From the NCBI RefSeq assembly GCF_014698735.1, contig NZ_JACJTQ010000005.1, positions 141,084-205,083 of the forward strand: a stretch of 64,000 bases of DNA. The letters are read 5' to 3'. The position numbers and the translations under genes are program-made. This document shows, in pieces, positions 37,304 to 45,589 of this stretch. The notes beneath the pieces are model-generated. The model saw only the letters and a list, made by a program, of their open reading frames with translations, ran no database searches and was not told the origin of the DNA. Every line of letters begins with the position of its first letter. Position 1 is the stretch's first letter. Origin of the DNA: Anabaena catenula FACHB-362 (lineage in GTDB: Bacteria > Cyanobacteriota > Cyanobacteriia > Cyanobacteriales > Nostocaceae).

Positions 37304-37732
37304 TTACTCATTAGTAGGAGGATGCCAACCACTTATTACCCAGCGTTTACGAGCAACTGTAATAACTGGGTTATTCATGCGTAGCCTAGTTATTGTAGCG
37401 CGACCTATAGCAGTTATCCCTTCCACTCTTGTACCGTCAGGACTCCAGACAAAATGTTCTGACCATTTCTGTTTACGAGGGTTAAAAAGTGATATTGTTT
37501 CGCCCGTTAAAGGATCTATAGACTCGGTTAAGTTACTCTTATATTCATTACAAGAACGACAGGCTAAACAAAGATTTTCAAAATTTGTATCTCCACCTTG
37601 TGAAACTGGTTGAATGTGATCATAAGTCATGGGAATACCGCTATTTGCTTCGGATGTTAAGCAATAGCAGCAACGCGATTCATCACTATCTATAATTTGT
37701 TTTCTTAAACTTTCGGAAATATATGTAGACAC
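37304..37732 (-). CDS. HNH endonuclease
   Basis: A 142-residue HNH nuclease. The zinc-binding pair CCYC near residue 23 and CRSC near residue 58 frame the core TYDHIQPVSQGGDTNFENL, which holds the HNH His and Asn. The C-terminal half has the repeated look FNPRKQKWSEHFVWSPDGTRVEGITAIGRATITRL, as in many small cyanobacterial HNH proteins of unknown role. The partner gene at 37739-38143 ends six bases upstream, so the pair is almost certainly cotranscribed. It is not part of an intron or restriction system that I can see. Confidence 0.88.
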   Translation of the reverse strand: MSTYISESLRKQIIDSDESRCCYCLTSEANSGIPMTYDHIQPVSQGGDTNFENLCLACRSCNEYKSNLTESIDPLTGETISLFNPRKQKWSEHFVWSPDGTRVEGITAIGRATITRLRMNNPVITVARKRWVISGWHPPTNE

Positions 37733-37738
37733 AAGAAT

Positions 37739-38143
37739 TTAAGGAGTTGATACACTATATCCTCGCCAACGAAGTAAAACTGCGGCTTGGGCTTTACGTA
37801 ACATAAAGAGATCAGATTCGTGTCGGAGAGATATTAAATTTAATCTTTCTATTTCTGTCAATGTACCACTAGAATTTTTCTCTAGTAAGTTATTATATTC
37901 TTCCATATCTACTGCTGTTTTATGACTATGGAAAATTTGCCAGAGAGTATTATCATTTAATTTATCTAAAGCTGCAAGTTCGGCTTGAAATTCCTCTGGT
38001 ACATCATCCCATGCTGGTGGACTACCCATTTGTAAAGCATGAAGCATAACTTCCTCTAAAGGACGTTGAGTAGCATGGGCGGTATTGACTAACCGTTGAT
38101 AGATAATTTCGGGTATTTGCAGTGTAACAGTTTCAGTAGGCAT
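37739..38143 (-). CDS. Unknown protein paired with HNH endonuclease (antitoxin-like N-terminus)
   Basis: A 134-residue protein. The first 35 residues (ETVTLQIPEIIYQRLVNTAHATQRPLEEVML) have the strand-helix-helix arrangement of ribbon-helix-helix regulators. The rest is predicted to be helical, ending LRKAQAAVLLRWRGYSV. From memory, the same two-gene arrangement with an HNH nuclease occurs many times in Nostocales genomes. If the N-terminus binds DNA, this partner could guide or restrain the nuclease; that is inference. The gene ends six bases before the HNH start. Confidence 0.6.
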   Translation of the reverse strand: MPTETVTLQIPEIIYQRLVNTAHATQRPLEEVMLHALQMGSPPAWDDVPEEFQAELAALDKLNDNTLWQIFHSHKTAVDMEEYNNLLEKNSSGTLTEIERLNLISLRHESDLFMLRKAQAAVLLRWRGYSVSTP

Positions 38144-38319
38144 ATTTAATTACTACTTAAATTTTCAATAGGAAAACTATTGATAATCCCAGTATATCCT
38201 GTTGTTATAGGTCTTTCAATTCAGTATAACGGCAATACAAGTACAGCATTTAATATTTACACTTTCATTAATTTGTGCTATACAATACTTGGTATTTTTT
38301 CAGTATTGATTCAAAATTG

Positions 38320-38775
38320 ATGAAAAGCAAAATAATTAATGTGGTCTTTTTTAGCCTTGTGAGTATCAGCAGTCTGTTTGTGTGCAGTATTATTTTTAGT
38401 ATCAGTAATACAGTCATAGCACAAACAGCAAAGCAAGATTCAGGTCAAAAACCTTGTGTACGACAAGAATTACCCAAGCTTAAACAGAATATGCCTTATT
38501 CAAAAGCTAGAGAAATGTTATTAGAAGCAGGTTGGCAAGCAATATTTAACCGAGACCAATTAATGAATTCTGAAAGAAGCGCCCCTGTGAATTACTTTTT
38601 TACTCAAAAAGGTTATACAGAAATTGTAGATTGTGCAGGTTCAGGTTTAGGTCTTTGTCTTTTTCAATTTGAAAGTGCTTATGGAGAAATTTTGTCTGTT
38701 ACAACTGCAAATAATGGAGCAAATCAAGAAACTGTTTCTCGCTGGCATATTGAACAAAAAGAAACAGAAAAATAA
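38320..38775 (+). CDS. Exported protein of unknown function
   Basis: About 151 residues from ATG 38320: a signal peptide (VVFFSLVSISSLFVCSIIF, cleavage plausible after VIAQ) and a small domain with LPKLKQNMPYSKAREMLLEAGW and CAGSGLGLCLFQFESAYGEILSV. Three cysteines in the mature part could form disulfides. PYSKARE-LLEAGWQ resembles a lipoprotein-type two-helix repeat fold seen in other exported bacterial proteins, but I do not recognise the family. It precedes the pentapeptide-nuclease gene by 45 bases on the same strand. Confidence 0.55.
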   Translation: MKSKIINVVFFSLVSISSLFVCSIIFSISNTVIAQTAKQDSGQKPCVRQELPKLKQNMPYSKAREMLLEAGWQAIFNRDQLMNSERSAPVNYFFTQKGYTEIVDCAGSGLGLCLFQFESAYGEILSVTTANNGANQETVSRWHIEQKETEK

Positions 38776-38820
38776 TGTGGATGGTAGATTACGTAATTTA
38801 ATATATAACAACAATTGATT

Positions 38821-40230
38821 ATGGCAAATTCAGAACACTTGGACATTTTACAGCAGGGTTTAGAAGCTTGGAATAATTGGAGAGATGAAAATCCAGATAC
38901 AGTACCTGATTTCAGTAATTTTAATTTCTTCGAGGCTAATTTACGTTATGCTAACTTTAGTAGAGCTAACTTTAGTGGAGCTAATCTCGGTGATGCCATT
39001 CTAAATTATACTAATTTTAGTGAAGCTGATCTCACTGGATGTAATCTCAGTCATGCTAACTTTAATGGTGCTGATCTAAGTAGAGCTAATCTCAACCATA
39101 CTGCATTTTACATTACCAGTCTCTGTGATGCTGATTTAAGTGGGGCTAACCTCAGTCATGCTACATTTTACAACACTGATCTCAGTGGAGCTAATCTCAG
39201 TCATAGTAATCTCACTGATGCTGATCTAAGTAAATGTCATTTTGAGGATACTAACCTGAGTGGCGCTGACCTAAGTGGAGCTAATCTCAGTCAGGCTGAT
39301 TTTTATAATACTAACTTTAGTGGTGCTAATCTTAGAGGGGCTAATCTAGTTAGATCTAATCTATGGGTTGATTTCACTGATGCTGACTTGTATGATGTTG
39401 AATCTTATGGTTTTACTTTTGATGAGACTAATTTCAATGGGGCTAATCTGAGTGGGACTAACCTGAGTTATGCTTTTTTCAGTAGGGCTAATCTAAGTGG
39501 AGTTAACCTCAGTGATGCTAATCTCAGTTATGCTGTTATAAGTGGAGCTAATCTCAGGTATGCTAACTTAAATAATGCAAATTTAAGTTTCTCACAGGTA
39601 ATAGCTACTAACTTTAATCATGCTAACATAACAGGTGCTTGTATAAAAAATTGGAATATTAACCATAAAACAAAATTGAATGGTGTAATTTGTGATTATA
39701 TTTATCTGGATGTAAATGAAAAAGAAAGACGACCCATAAAGGGTAATTTTGAACCTGGAAAATTTGATATTTTCTGCAAAAAAATTATAGACAGTAAAAA
39801 TTTAATTGTCAGTAAAATTTTTGAAGATGATGAAGTAAATAATCAAGGACTTGAGCTTTATTTAAACCAAAAATCATGCTATTGGGAAAATTTACGGTTT
39901 CATTCGGAAGCAGAGATAAAAATTGCTCAAGCATTAGACCGTGCTGGAGTTCTATATTTACCAAACTGTTTAGCTAGACTCAATACAAACAATGGCAGAG
40001 CAAATAAAGAAGCAAATTTTTTAGTGCGTTATAAGGGTAATTGGGGTATTTTAGAAGTTGATGAAATTTACTATACACCAGAACGTAGAACAGAAGAACA
40101 AGAAAGAGAACGTATGTTTAAAAGAAATGGTATCAAAGTAGTAGAAAGGTTTGATCCTAAAAGTTGTTACGACAATCCTGATATGGTGGTAAAAGAATTT
40201 TTAGAAGTAATAGAAAATATCTATTCATAA
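38821..40230 (+). CDS. Pentapeptide repeats fused to a nuclease-like C-terminal domain
   Basis: 469 residues from ATG 38821. Residues about 35-280 are pentapeptide repeats of the A(D/N)LSG type, about 45 of them, forming a right-handed beta-helix. The last 110 residues match a cyanobacterial PD-(D/E)XK-like domain: FHSEAEIKIAQALDRAGVL, PNCLARLN, EANFLVRYKGNWGILEVDE, TEEQERERMFKRNGIKVVERFD. In domains of this type I recall, the first of these reads EPDFLV with the catalytic Asp; here it is EANFLV (Asp replaced by Asn), so catalysis may be lost. The gene lies in an accessory stretch and its end overlaps the orphan antitoxin gene on the opposite strand by six bases. Confidence 0.75.
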   Translation: MANSEHLDILQQGLEAWNNWRDENPDTVPDFSNFNFFEANLRYANFSRANFSGANLGDAILNYTNFSEADLTGCNLSHANFNGADLSRANLNHTAFYITSLCDADLSGANLSHATFYNTDLSGANLSHSNLTDADLSKCHFEDTNLSGADLSGANLSQADFYNTNFSGANLRGANLVRSNLWVDFTDADLYDVESYGFTFDETNFNGANLSGTNLSYAFFSRANLSGVNLSDANLSYAVISGANLRYANLNNANLSFSQVIATNFNHANITGACIKNWNINHKTKLNGVICDYIYLDVNEKERRPIKGNFEPGKFDIFCKKIIDSKNLIVSKIFEDDEVNNQGLELYLNQKSCYWENLRFHSEAEIKIAQALDRAGVLYLPNCLARLNTNNGRANKEANFLVRYKGNWGILEVDEIYYTPERRTEEQERERMFKRNGIKVVERFDPKSCYDNPDMVVKEFLEVIENIYS

Positions 40231-40494
40231 AAAATACATCATTCTTCCATATTCAATATCCCAAATTCTTTTATCACAATCAACTAGATTTTCCCTAACT
40301 AAAATTTCACCTTCCCATTTTCCAGAAGTTTTATCAAAAAAATCAGCAGCATATCCTAATTCTTCTGGTGTCGGTATTTTTTCTTCAGAAATATCACTAA
40401 TAATAATTACTAATTCTTGATTAGCTAAATGTTGAGGAAGTTGTAACAATAACTTGCAATCTGCATAAACTTTTGATTTGATTTTTAATTTCAT
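40225..40494 (-). CDS. Orphan antitoxin, probably remnant of a VapBC-like pair
   Basis: An 89-residue protein with the pattern of small antitoxins found beside PIN-domain toxins: an N-terminal domain that ends in LLLQLPQHLANQELVIIISD and a C-terminal toxin-binding tail PEELGYAADFFDKTSGKWEGEILVRE. The last 20 residues (ENLVDCDK…YGRMMYFL) are unlike the usual short end. MMYFL resembles the start of a PIN toxin, so the frame may have run into the first codons of a deleted vapC. The partner toxin is absent: its place is taken by the convergent pentapeptide-nuclease gene. Confidence 0.55.
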   Translation of the reverse strand: MKLKIKSKVYADCKLLLQLPQHLANQELVIIISDISEEKIPTPEELGYAADFFDKTSGKWEGEILVRENLVDCDKRIWDIEYGRMMYFL

Positions 40495-40552
40495 AAAATC
40501 ATCTCCTAAATATCTCTAATCATTATACTCTTATTTTAAATAAGAATAAATT

Positions 40553-41116
40553 TCACTCTAACAACCAAGCAAACAACTCTCCAAGTGTCAGTTGTAAATC
40601 ACTGGCAAAAGACGGTACAGTAATTAACATATCTGATTCATCAAATACCTCAATTTGTTGCTGCGGACGATAAACAAAAATAGTCCGCTCACTTGGATCA
40701 ATCAACCAACCCATTTGAGTACCATAATTTAAACAATGCAAAATATTTTTAGTTACCTTTGTCTGATTTTGATCAGGTGATAAAATTTTAATTGTCCAAT
40801 CTGGAGAAATTGCAAATGTGTTAGAAACTTCTCCATTTTCATCACGGGGAATTCTATTCCACACAAAAACTGCAATATCAGGTACTATTGAACGTCCACC
40901 AAAGGTACAACGCAATTCAGGAAATGCACGAGCAATCTGTTTAGGTTTAACGATAAAATTAATCGCAGGTACAAGTTCACCTTGAACTATACTATGTTTT
41001 CCCTGTGGCATTGGTTTTTGAATAATTTGAGCATCAATATACTCACTAGCAGGTTTCGTTTCTGGTAGTTGCAGAAACTCCTCTAATGTTAGAGTTTTTG
41101 GGATTGCTTGTACCAT
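40553..41116 (-). CDS. Uma2 family protein with altered active-site residue
   Basis: A 187-residue Uma2/DUF820 protein: LTLEEFLQLPETKPASEYIDAQ, GGRSIVPDIAVFVWNRI, SPDWTIKILSPDQNQTKV, GWLIDPSERTIFVYRP. In the family the third segment normally reads with Glu before the VLSP or ILSP motif; here a Lys (AAA codon; a single change from GAA) is present at that place, so nuclease activity may be lost. The neighbour at 41171 is another family member with Glu at this place. The two genes are in tandem, 54 bases apart. Confidence 0.8.
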   Translation of the reverse strand: MVQAIPKTLTLEEFLQLPETKPASEYIDAQIIQKPMPQGKHSIVQGELVPAINFIVKPKQIARAFPELRCTFGGRSIVPDIAVFVWNRIPRDENGEVSNTFAISPDWTIKILSPDQNQTKVTKNILHCLNYGTQMGWLIDPSERTIFVYRPQQQIEVFDESDMLITVPSFASDLQLTLGELFAWLLE

Positions 41117-41170
41117 TTTAGTTAACTTCTAGAAAATATTTATCTTTCAATGTTAGATTTAAGGATTTTT

Positions 41171-41734
41171 CTACTTAAACAAACTATCCACAACACAACT
41201 AAATCCAGGCAACAAAGGCGATATTAACTCATCATTAGCAAACAGAGTTTCTACTAATACTAAAATCGCCCTTTCTCTTCGATAAACTTCTATTTGTTGT
41301 AACCGCCAATTCATTATCCAATATTCTTGCACACCTCTAGAAGCATAAAGCTTTAATTTGACTTCTTTGTCTCGGCGTTCATTTTCCACACCAGCAGAAA
41401 GCACTTCAATTACTAATTCTGGCGCACCTGTTAAATGTCCATCATCATCTAATAAAGTTGCTAATCTTTCATTACTTGCCCAAACTACATCAGGAATGAC
41501 GTTATCAGCATCAGTAAAAATAATACCGGGAGCAGTTACAGCTTCTCCTAAACTGGTTTTTCTAGACCAAAGTGTGAGTTCTGTACAAACATTGTTGCAA
41601 GCTTTTTGATGTTTCCAATGTGGCGCTCTTGTCACAAATAATTCTCCATTAATTATCTCATAACGGTTGCCGTTATCTGGCAAGAGTTCAAGGTCTGAGC
41701 TTGTCCAGCGTACTCCCTCATATATCTGGGTCAT
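41171..41734 (-). CDS. Uma2 family endonuclease (DUF820)
   Basis: A 187-residue Uma2/DUF820 protein with the family core present: NGELFVTRAPHWKHQKAC, DNVIPDVVWASNERL, GAPELVIEVLSAGVENERRDKEVK, GVQEYWIMNWRLQQIEVYRRE. The Asp, Glu and Lys expected of the PD-(D/E)XK site appear present. Upstream it is preceded by CATA-rich DNA with no clear ribosome-binding site. It is tandem with the diverged member at 40553. Confidence 0.85.
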   Translation of the reverse strand: MTQIYEGVRWTSSDLELLPDNGNRYEIINGELFVTRAPHWKHQKACNNVCTELTLWSRKTSLGEAVTAPGIIFTDADNVIPDVVWASNERLATLLDDDGHLTGAPELVIEVLSAGVENERRDKEVKLKLYASRGVQEYWIMNWRLQQIEVYRRERAILVLVETLFANDELISPLLPGFSCVVDSLFK

Positions 41735-41835
41735 ACGGACTCCTGTAGTGGTGATAATTATATTATAGAATTTGTAGCAATATTGTTGTTATCCCAAGTT
41801 GAAAAATTTTAGATATTAAAAATTGCTTTGTTATG

Positions 41836-41856
41836 GGTAGGTAAAATACCTACCCT
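41836..41856 (-). terminator. Hairpin downstream of the alcohol dehydrogenase gene
   Basis: GGGTAGGTA and TACCTACCC form a perfect 9-bp stem, 14 bases after the stop of the ADH gene on the minus strand. No T run follows, and the same hairpin text occurs widely in cyanobacteria as a dispersed repeat, so termination is not certain. Confidence 0.4.
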
Positions 41857-41869
41857 ACAAATTAAATCT

Positions 41870-43024
41870 CTAAACGCAAAGAGCTAAAATCTTCTCAACA
41901 ACTTGCGGGTTAACATCTTTATTTTCCCCCAAAGCTGTCATCCCATGCTTTTCTAAATTCTTGATTACTACTGGAATCGTTTCTACTCCCACACCATAAT
42001 CAGATAAACGAGTGCGAACACCAACTGATTCAAAGAAATCACGAGTTTTAGTAATTGCTGCATCTATCCGTTCATCTTCAGAACCACCGACAATTTCCCA
42101 AACTCTATCTGCATATTGTAGAAGTTTTTGTGATTTGCGATCGCGTCTAATTGTCAAAGTGCTGGGTAACACAACCGCCAAAGTTTGAGCATGATCCATA
42201 CCATGCAACGCTGTCAACTCATGACCAATCATGTGGGTTGTCCAATCTTGGGGAACACCAACAGCAATTAACCCATTTAACGCCATTGTCGCAGCCCAAA
42301 CTAAATTCGCCCGTGCATCATAATCTGTAGGATTTGCTAAGGTTTTTGGCCCCTCTTCAATCAGCGTTTTCAGAATTGACTCAGCCATGCGATCTTGCAA
42401 TGGTGCATTCACTGAATAAGTTAAATACTGCTCCATCACATGAGTAAAAGCATCTACAATACCATTGCTAATTTGCCTCGTAGGCAGGGAGAAAGTAGTT
42501 TCTGGGTCAAGAACAGAAAATTTAGAAAACACCAGGGGATTAGCGAAATATAACTTTTCTTGAGTTTCCGACTTAGTAATCACCGAAGTTGGGTTCATTT
42601 CCGAACCAGTTGCTGGTAAAGTCAAGACCACACCAAAGGGAACAGCCGCAGTTATCGGTGCGCCTTTTGCTAAAATATCCCAAGGGTCGCCGACAAAAGG
42701 AACAGCAGCAGCAATAAATTTAGTCCCGTCAACAACTGAACCACCACCCACAGCTAAAATAAAATCAATACCTTCTTGGCGGATTAATTCAACCGCTTTC
42801 ATCAAAGTTTCCAGGTGGGGGTTGGGTTCAATTCCCCCAAACTCAAATACATTCCGTCCAGGTAATGCCGATTTTACTTGATCATAAACACCATTGGCTT
42901 TAATGCTACCACCGCCGTAGGTGATGAGAATTTTAGCATCGGCGGGGATTTCTTGAGCAATATTGGCGATTTGACCTTTGCCAAATAGGATTTTAACAGG
43001 ATTGTAAAAAACGAAGTTTTCCAT
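41870..43024 (-). CDS. Iron-containing alcohol dehydrogenase (YqhD/BDH-like)
   Basis: A 384-residue group III dehydrogenase with NAD(P)-binding GGGSIKANGVYDQV and AVGGGSVVDGTKFIA, TLPATGSEMNP, and the iron/metal ligands in IVDAFTHVMEQYL and MIGHELTALHGMDHAQ. Members such as YqhD and BdhA reduce aldehydes with NADPH; the nicotinamide preference is not certain here. The pattern is closest to NADPH-type butanol dehydrogenase-like proteins. The gene stands alone on the minus strand, downstream of sbtB. Confidence 0.88.
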   Translation of the reverse strand: MENFVFYNPVKILFGKGQIANIAQEIPADAKILITYGGGSIKANGVYDQVKSALPGRNVFEFGGIEPNPHLETLMKAVELIRQEGIDFILAVGGGSVVDGTKFIAAAVPFVGDPWDILAKGAPITAAVPFGVVLTLPATGSEMNPTSVITKSETQEKLYFANPLVFSKFSVLDPETTFSLPTRQISNGIVDAFTHVMEQYLTYSVNAPLQDRMAESILKTLIEEGPKTLANPTDYDARANLVWAATMALNGLIAVGVPQDWTTHMIGHELTALHGMDHAQTLAVVLPSTLTIRRDRKSQKLLQYADRVWEIVGGSEDERIDAAITKTRDFFESVGVRTRLSDYGVGVETIPVVIKNLEKHGMTALGENKDVNPQVVEKILALCV

Positions 43025-43161
43025 GATTAATCACACAAGGGAATTAGATTTCACCTTGAGTATTGTAATCAGTTTCTTGATTTTTTCGCCTGTACCTAGA
43101 GAATACTCTTTCCCAAAAAAGAAGGCGGAGTTATTGGAGAAGTGGAGAATTTTATGTTTAC

Positions 43162-43470
43162 CTAACTAACACACTTGGTTGTTTTCAATTCCATTGCATC
43201 AGAAATAAAACAACTCCCACCAAACTTATTTAAAGTTTTTCTAATCTGCACCTCCACCAGCGGCAATTTTTCAGGAGGAAAGAAAGCAATAATATAAATG
43301 TTATCTAGCAATGTCATTGCTAAATCATCACTGTCTGTTCCTCCTCTACCTTTGCCCGCAACATTCTTAATAACAGTATGTCCAGGGACACCAGCTTTTT
43401 CTAAAGCTTCTAAAATCTTGCCGACTTCGACGTAATTAGCAAAAATTTCTATCCGTTTAACTAACTCCAT
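43162..43470 (-). CDS. sbtB: SbtB, PII-like regulator of bicarbonate transport
   Basis: A 102-residue PII-like protein: MELVKRIEIFANYVEVGKIL, the flexible T-loop region HTVIKNVAGKGRGGTDSDD, and FPPEKLPLVEVQIRKTLNKFGG. SbtB binds adenine nucleotides (cAMP, AMP, ADP) and controls the SbtA transporter by direct binding. The C-terminus, SDAMELKTTKCVS, has no CGPxGC disulfide loop of the kind described in Synechocystis SbtB, so redox or ATPase control may differ. It is 4 bases downstream of sbtA. Confidence 0.93.
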   Translation of the reverse strand: MELVKRIEIFANYVEVGKILEALEKAGVPGHTVIKNVAGKGRGGTDSDDLAMTLLDNIYIIAFFPPEKLPLVEVQIRKTLNKFGGSCFISDAMELKTTKCVS

Positions 43471-43474
43471 AATC

Positions 43475-44446
43475 TCAACTCCAAAAGATATTAATTGCGT
43501 ATAAATAAAAGGGTATGCCGATGATGATGTTAAAAGGAAATGTCACAGCTAAAGCAGTGGAAACGTATAGACTAGGATTAGCTTCTGGAACTGTTAGTCG
43601 CATAGCTGCTGGAACTGCAATGTAAGAAGCACTAGCGCACAACACGGAAAATAACAGAGCATCTCCTTGTGGCATACCGATTAGTTTAGCAATAATTAAA
43701 CCAACTCCAGCATTAACTATGGGTATTAATATGGCAAATAAGATTAAGAAAACGCCAGTTTTTTGTAAATCTTTGATTCTTTTTGCCGCCAGAAGTCCCA
43801 TATCTAACAAGAAGAAGGTGAGGACTCCGTAAAACATATCCTGTGTAAAAGGTTTTAATGTCGTCCAACCATGTTCACCCGTGAGTAAACCCATAATCAA
43901 GCTACCCACCAGGAGGAATACGGAACTATTTAGGAATGCTTCTTGTAATACTTCCGTCCAATTAAACTCCCTGTCACTTTCATCAGCAGTAAATAATTTT
44001 ACTAATATCAAACCAACAACAATCGCTGGAGATTCCATCAAAGCCAGGGCTGCAACCATATAACCATCAAAGCTGATACCCAGTTGAGTGAGAAAAGAAC
44101 TAGCCGTGATAAAGGTGACAGCACTAATTGAACCATAGGTAGCAGCGATCGCAGCAGCGTTGTAAGAGTCCAGTTTCACCTTGAGAATAAAAAAAGTATA
44201 AATCGGAACCACACAAGCCATTAAAATCGCAGCCAGCATAGTGAAAATCACCTCCTGACTGATACCACTTTTTACTAGTTCCACACCACCCTTAAACCCA
44301 ATGGAAAATAGCAAATAAAGGGAAAACAGCTTGGGAATAGGTGCAGGAATTTCCAAATCTGACTTCAGGAAAACCGCCAACATCCCCATAAAGAAAGCCA
44401 ACACAGGTGGATTCAAGATGTTGGACACAATCAAGCTGACATCCAT
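43475..44446 (-). CDS. sbtA: SbtA, sodium-dependent bicarbonate transporter
   Basis: About 323 residues with ten hydrophobic helices in two inverted halves, as in the SbtA/DUF897 family. Family marks include ILNPPVLAFFMGMLAVFL near the N-terminus, LFSIGFKGGVELVKSG, and ASYIAVPAAMRLTVPEANPSL. It imports bicarbonate with Na+ at the cytoplasmic membrane for the carbon-concentrating mechanism. I prefer ATG 44446, eight bases after a GGAG, over the GTG at 44455. The pair sbtA-sbtB is normally induced by low CO2; no operator is recognised here. Confidence 0.95.
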   Translation of the reverse strand: MDVSLIVSNILNPPVLAFFMGMLAVFLKSDLEIPAPIPKLFSLYLLFSIGFKGGVELVKSGISQEVIFTMLAAILMACVVPIYTFFILKVKLDSYNAAAIAATYGSISAVTFITASSFLTQLGISFDGYMVAALALMESPAIVVGLILVKLFTADESDREFNWTEVLQEAFLNSSVFLLVGSLIMGLLTGEHGWTTLKPFTQDMFYGVLTFFLLDMGLLAAKRIKDLQKTGVFLILFAILIPIVNAGVGLIIAKLIGMPQGDALLFSVLCASASYIAVPAAMRLTVPEANPSLYVSTALAVTFPFNIIIGIPFYLYAINIFWS

Positions 44447-44578
44447 TTCCACCACTCCTATAATTTCGTGATTAAGATTCCTTCATCAGTTTGACACGAG
44501 AGTGGCAATTAGAACATTTCATCGCCGTTCGATTTTACTTATGACATTTTGCGTAATCGTAGCAAAAAATACTTAAGT

Positions 44579-44622
44579 ACGTAAATAATTACAAGTTTGT
44601 AGTCAGGGCTACAGCCCTATTA
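44579..44622 (-). repeat. Interspersed repeat D, copy 1
   Basis: On the minus strand it reads AAGGGCTGTAGCCCT-like text, then ACTACAAAC and TAATTATTTACGT. The plus-strand segment 49283-49325 has the same blocks. It lies between sbtA and the alpha/beta-fold protein gene. Confidence 0.6.
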
Positions 44623-44639
44623 TCAATGCCAGATATGAG

Positions 44640-45569
44640 CTAAGAAAGTTCATTAATAAATGGAGATATAGCCGCCACAAATTCAACGGTAGATTCATAT
44701 GGTAAAACATTTCTCCCGTTGATTTTCATTCCTCTACCTTGAGGTAAACAAGCTAGATAATCTGCTAAACGCTCATCTGGGGTTTCTTTTTTACCTTCTT
44801 TGCTAATCGCTGATGCTTTATTTCCCAAAACTATTAATGTTGGTTGCACAATCGCAGCAATATCACCACTATAATCTCGCTGCCAAAATCTAGCTAAAAA
44901 AGAAAATACTGCATAGCGTCCACCCATATTTTTAGCATCTGCTATTAAGGTATTTAACCATTCCTCATCAACGGCATCACTAGATTCAAAAAGTCTTTCT
45001 ATTGAGAAAGAAACTAAAAACTTGCGGGTGCGTGCATAGCGAAAAAAAGCATTTCCTATAGGTGAATCAAAGATATTCCACAGCAGTTTTTGTCGCCATT
45101 TAGCGGCATTTTTAGTAGTCACACTCCAAGCCGTTGGACCAGAAAGTATAATTCCAGCAATTAAATTTGGTTCCAGTTTAACTAATTCAATTGCTACTGG
45201 TGATAAAGCACCCTGAGCTATTAAAATCACAGGTTTTTTTACTACTGTTTGTAAAAAATGTTGTAACTGTTTTGCCCAATCAATAGGTGTATAAGCTTTA
45301 CGTGGCATATCACTTTCACCACATCCCAATAAATCAATATTGTAAATAGAGTTCTGGTGATTTGTCTGATACCATTCACGGACAAATCTCTGCCAAAATT
45401 GCCGTGATAATCCTACTCCAATGGGATGAATTAATAGTAAAGGAAGACCGGCTGGAGTTAAATTTGTCGGTTGATGAACTTCATAAGCACAGCGATAAGT
45501 CTGCCAAGTATAAAACTCAGAGATAGGTGGTGTTACAGCAAATGTATTAGCTACGGATGATGGTTGCAT
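44640..45569 (-). CDS. Alpha/beta-hydrolase fold protein lacking the nucleophile Ser
   Basis: A 309-residue protein with the alpha/beta-hydrolase lay-out: LLLIHPIGVGLSRQFWQRF (oxyanion-hole region), NIDLLGCGESDMP, then a strand-turn-helix at the nucleophile elbow reading LIAQGALSPVAIEL. In active members the elbow is G-x-S-x-G; here it is A-Q-G-A-L with no Ser in place. PTLIVLGNKAS lies where the acid region should be. It may be a non-catalytic relative or use another residue; the family in cyanobacteria is of unknown function. It is followed 20 bases upstream by an SDR gene in the same orientation. Confidence 0.72.
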   Translation of the reverse strand: MQPSSVANTFAVTPPISEFYTWQTYRCAYEVHQPTNLTPAGLPLLLIHPIGVGLSRQFWQRFVREWYQTNHQNSIYNIDLLGCGESDMPRKAYTPIDWAKQLQHFLQTVVKKPVILIAQGALSPVAIELVKLEPNLIAGIILSGPTAWSVTTKNAAKWRQKLLWNIFDSPIGNAFFRYARTRKFLVSFSIERLFESSDAVDEEWLNTLIADAKNMGGRYAVFSFLARFWQRDYSGDIAAIVQPTLIVLGNKASAISKEGKKETPDERLADYLACLPQGRGMKINGRNVLPYESTVEFVAAISPFINELS

Positions 45570-45589
45570 GATTTCAAATTTAAGAGCCG

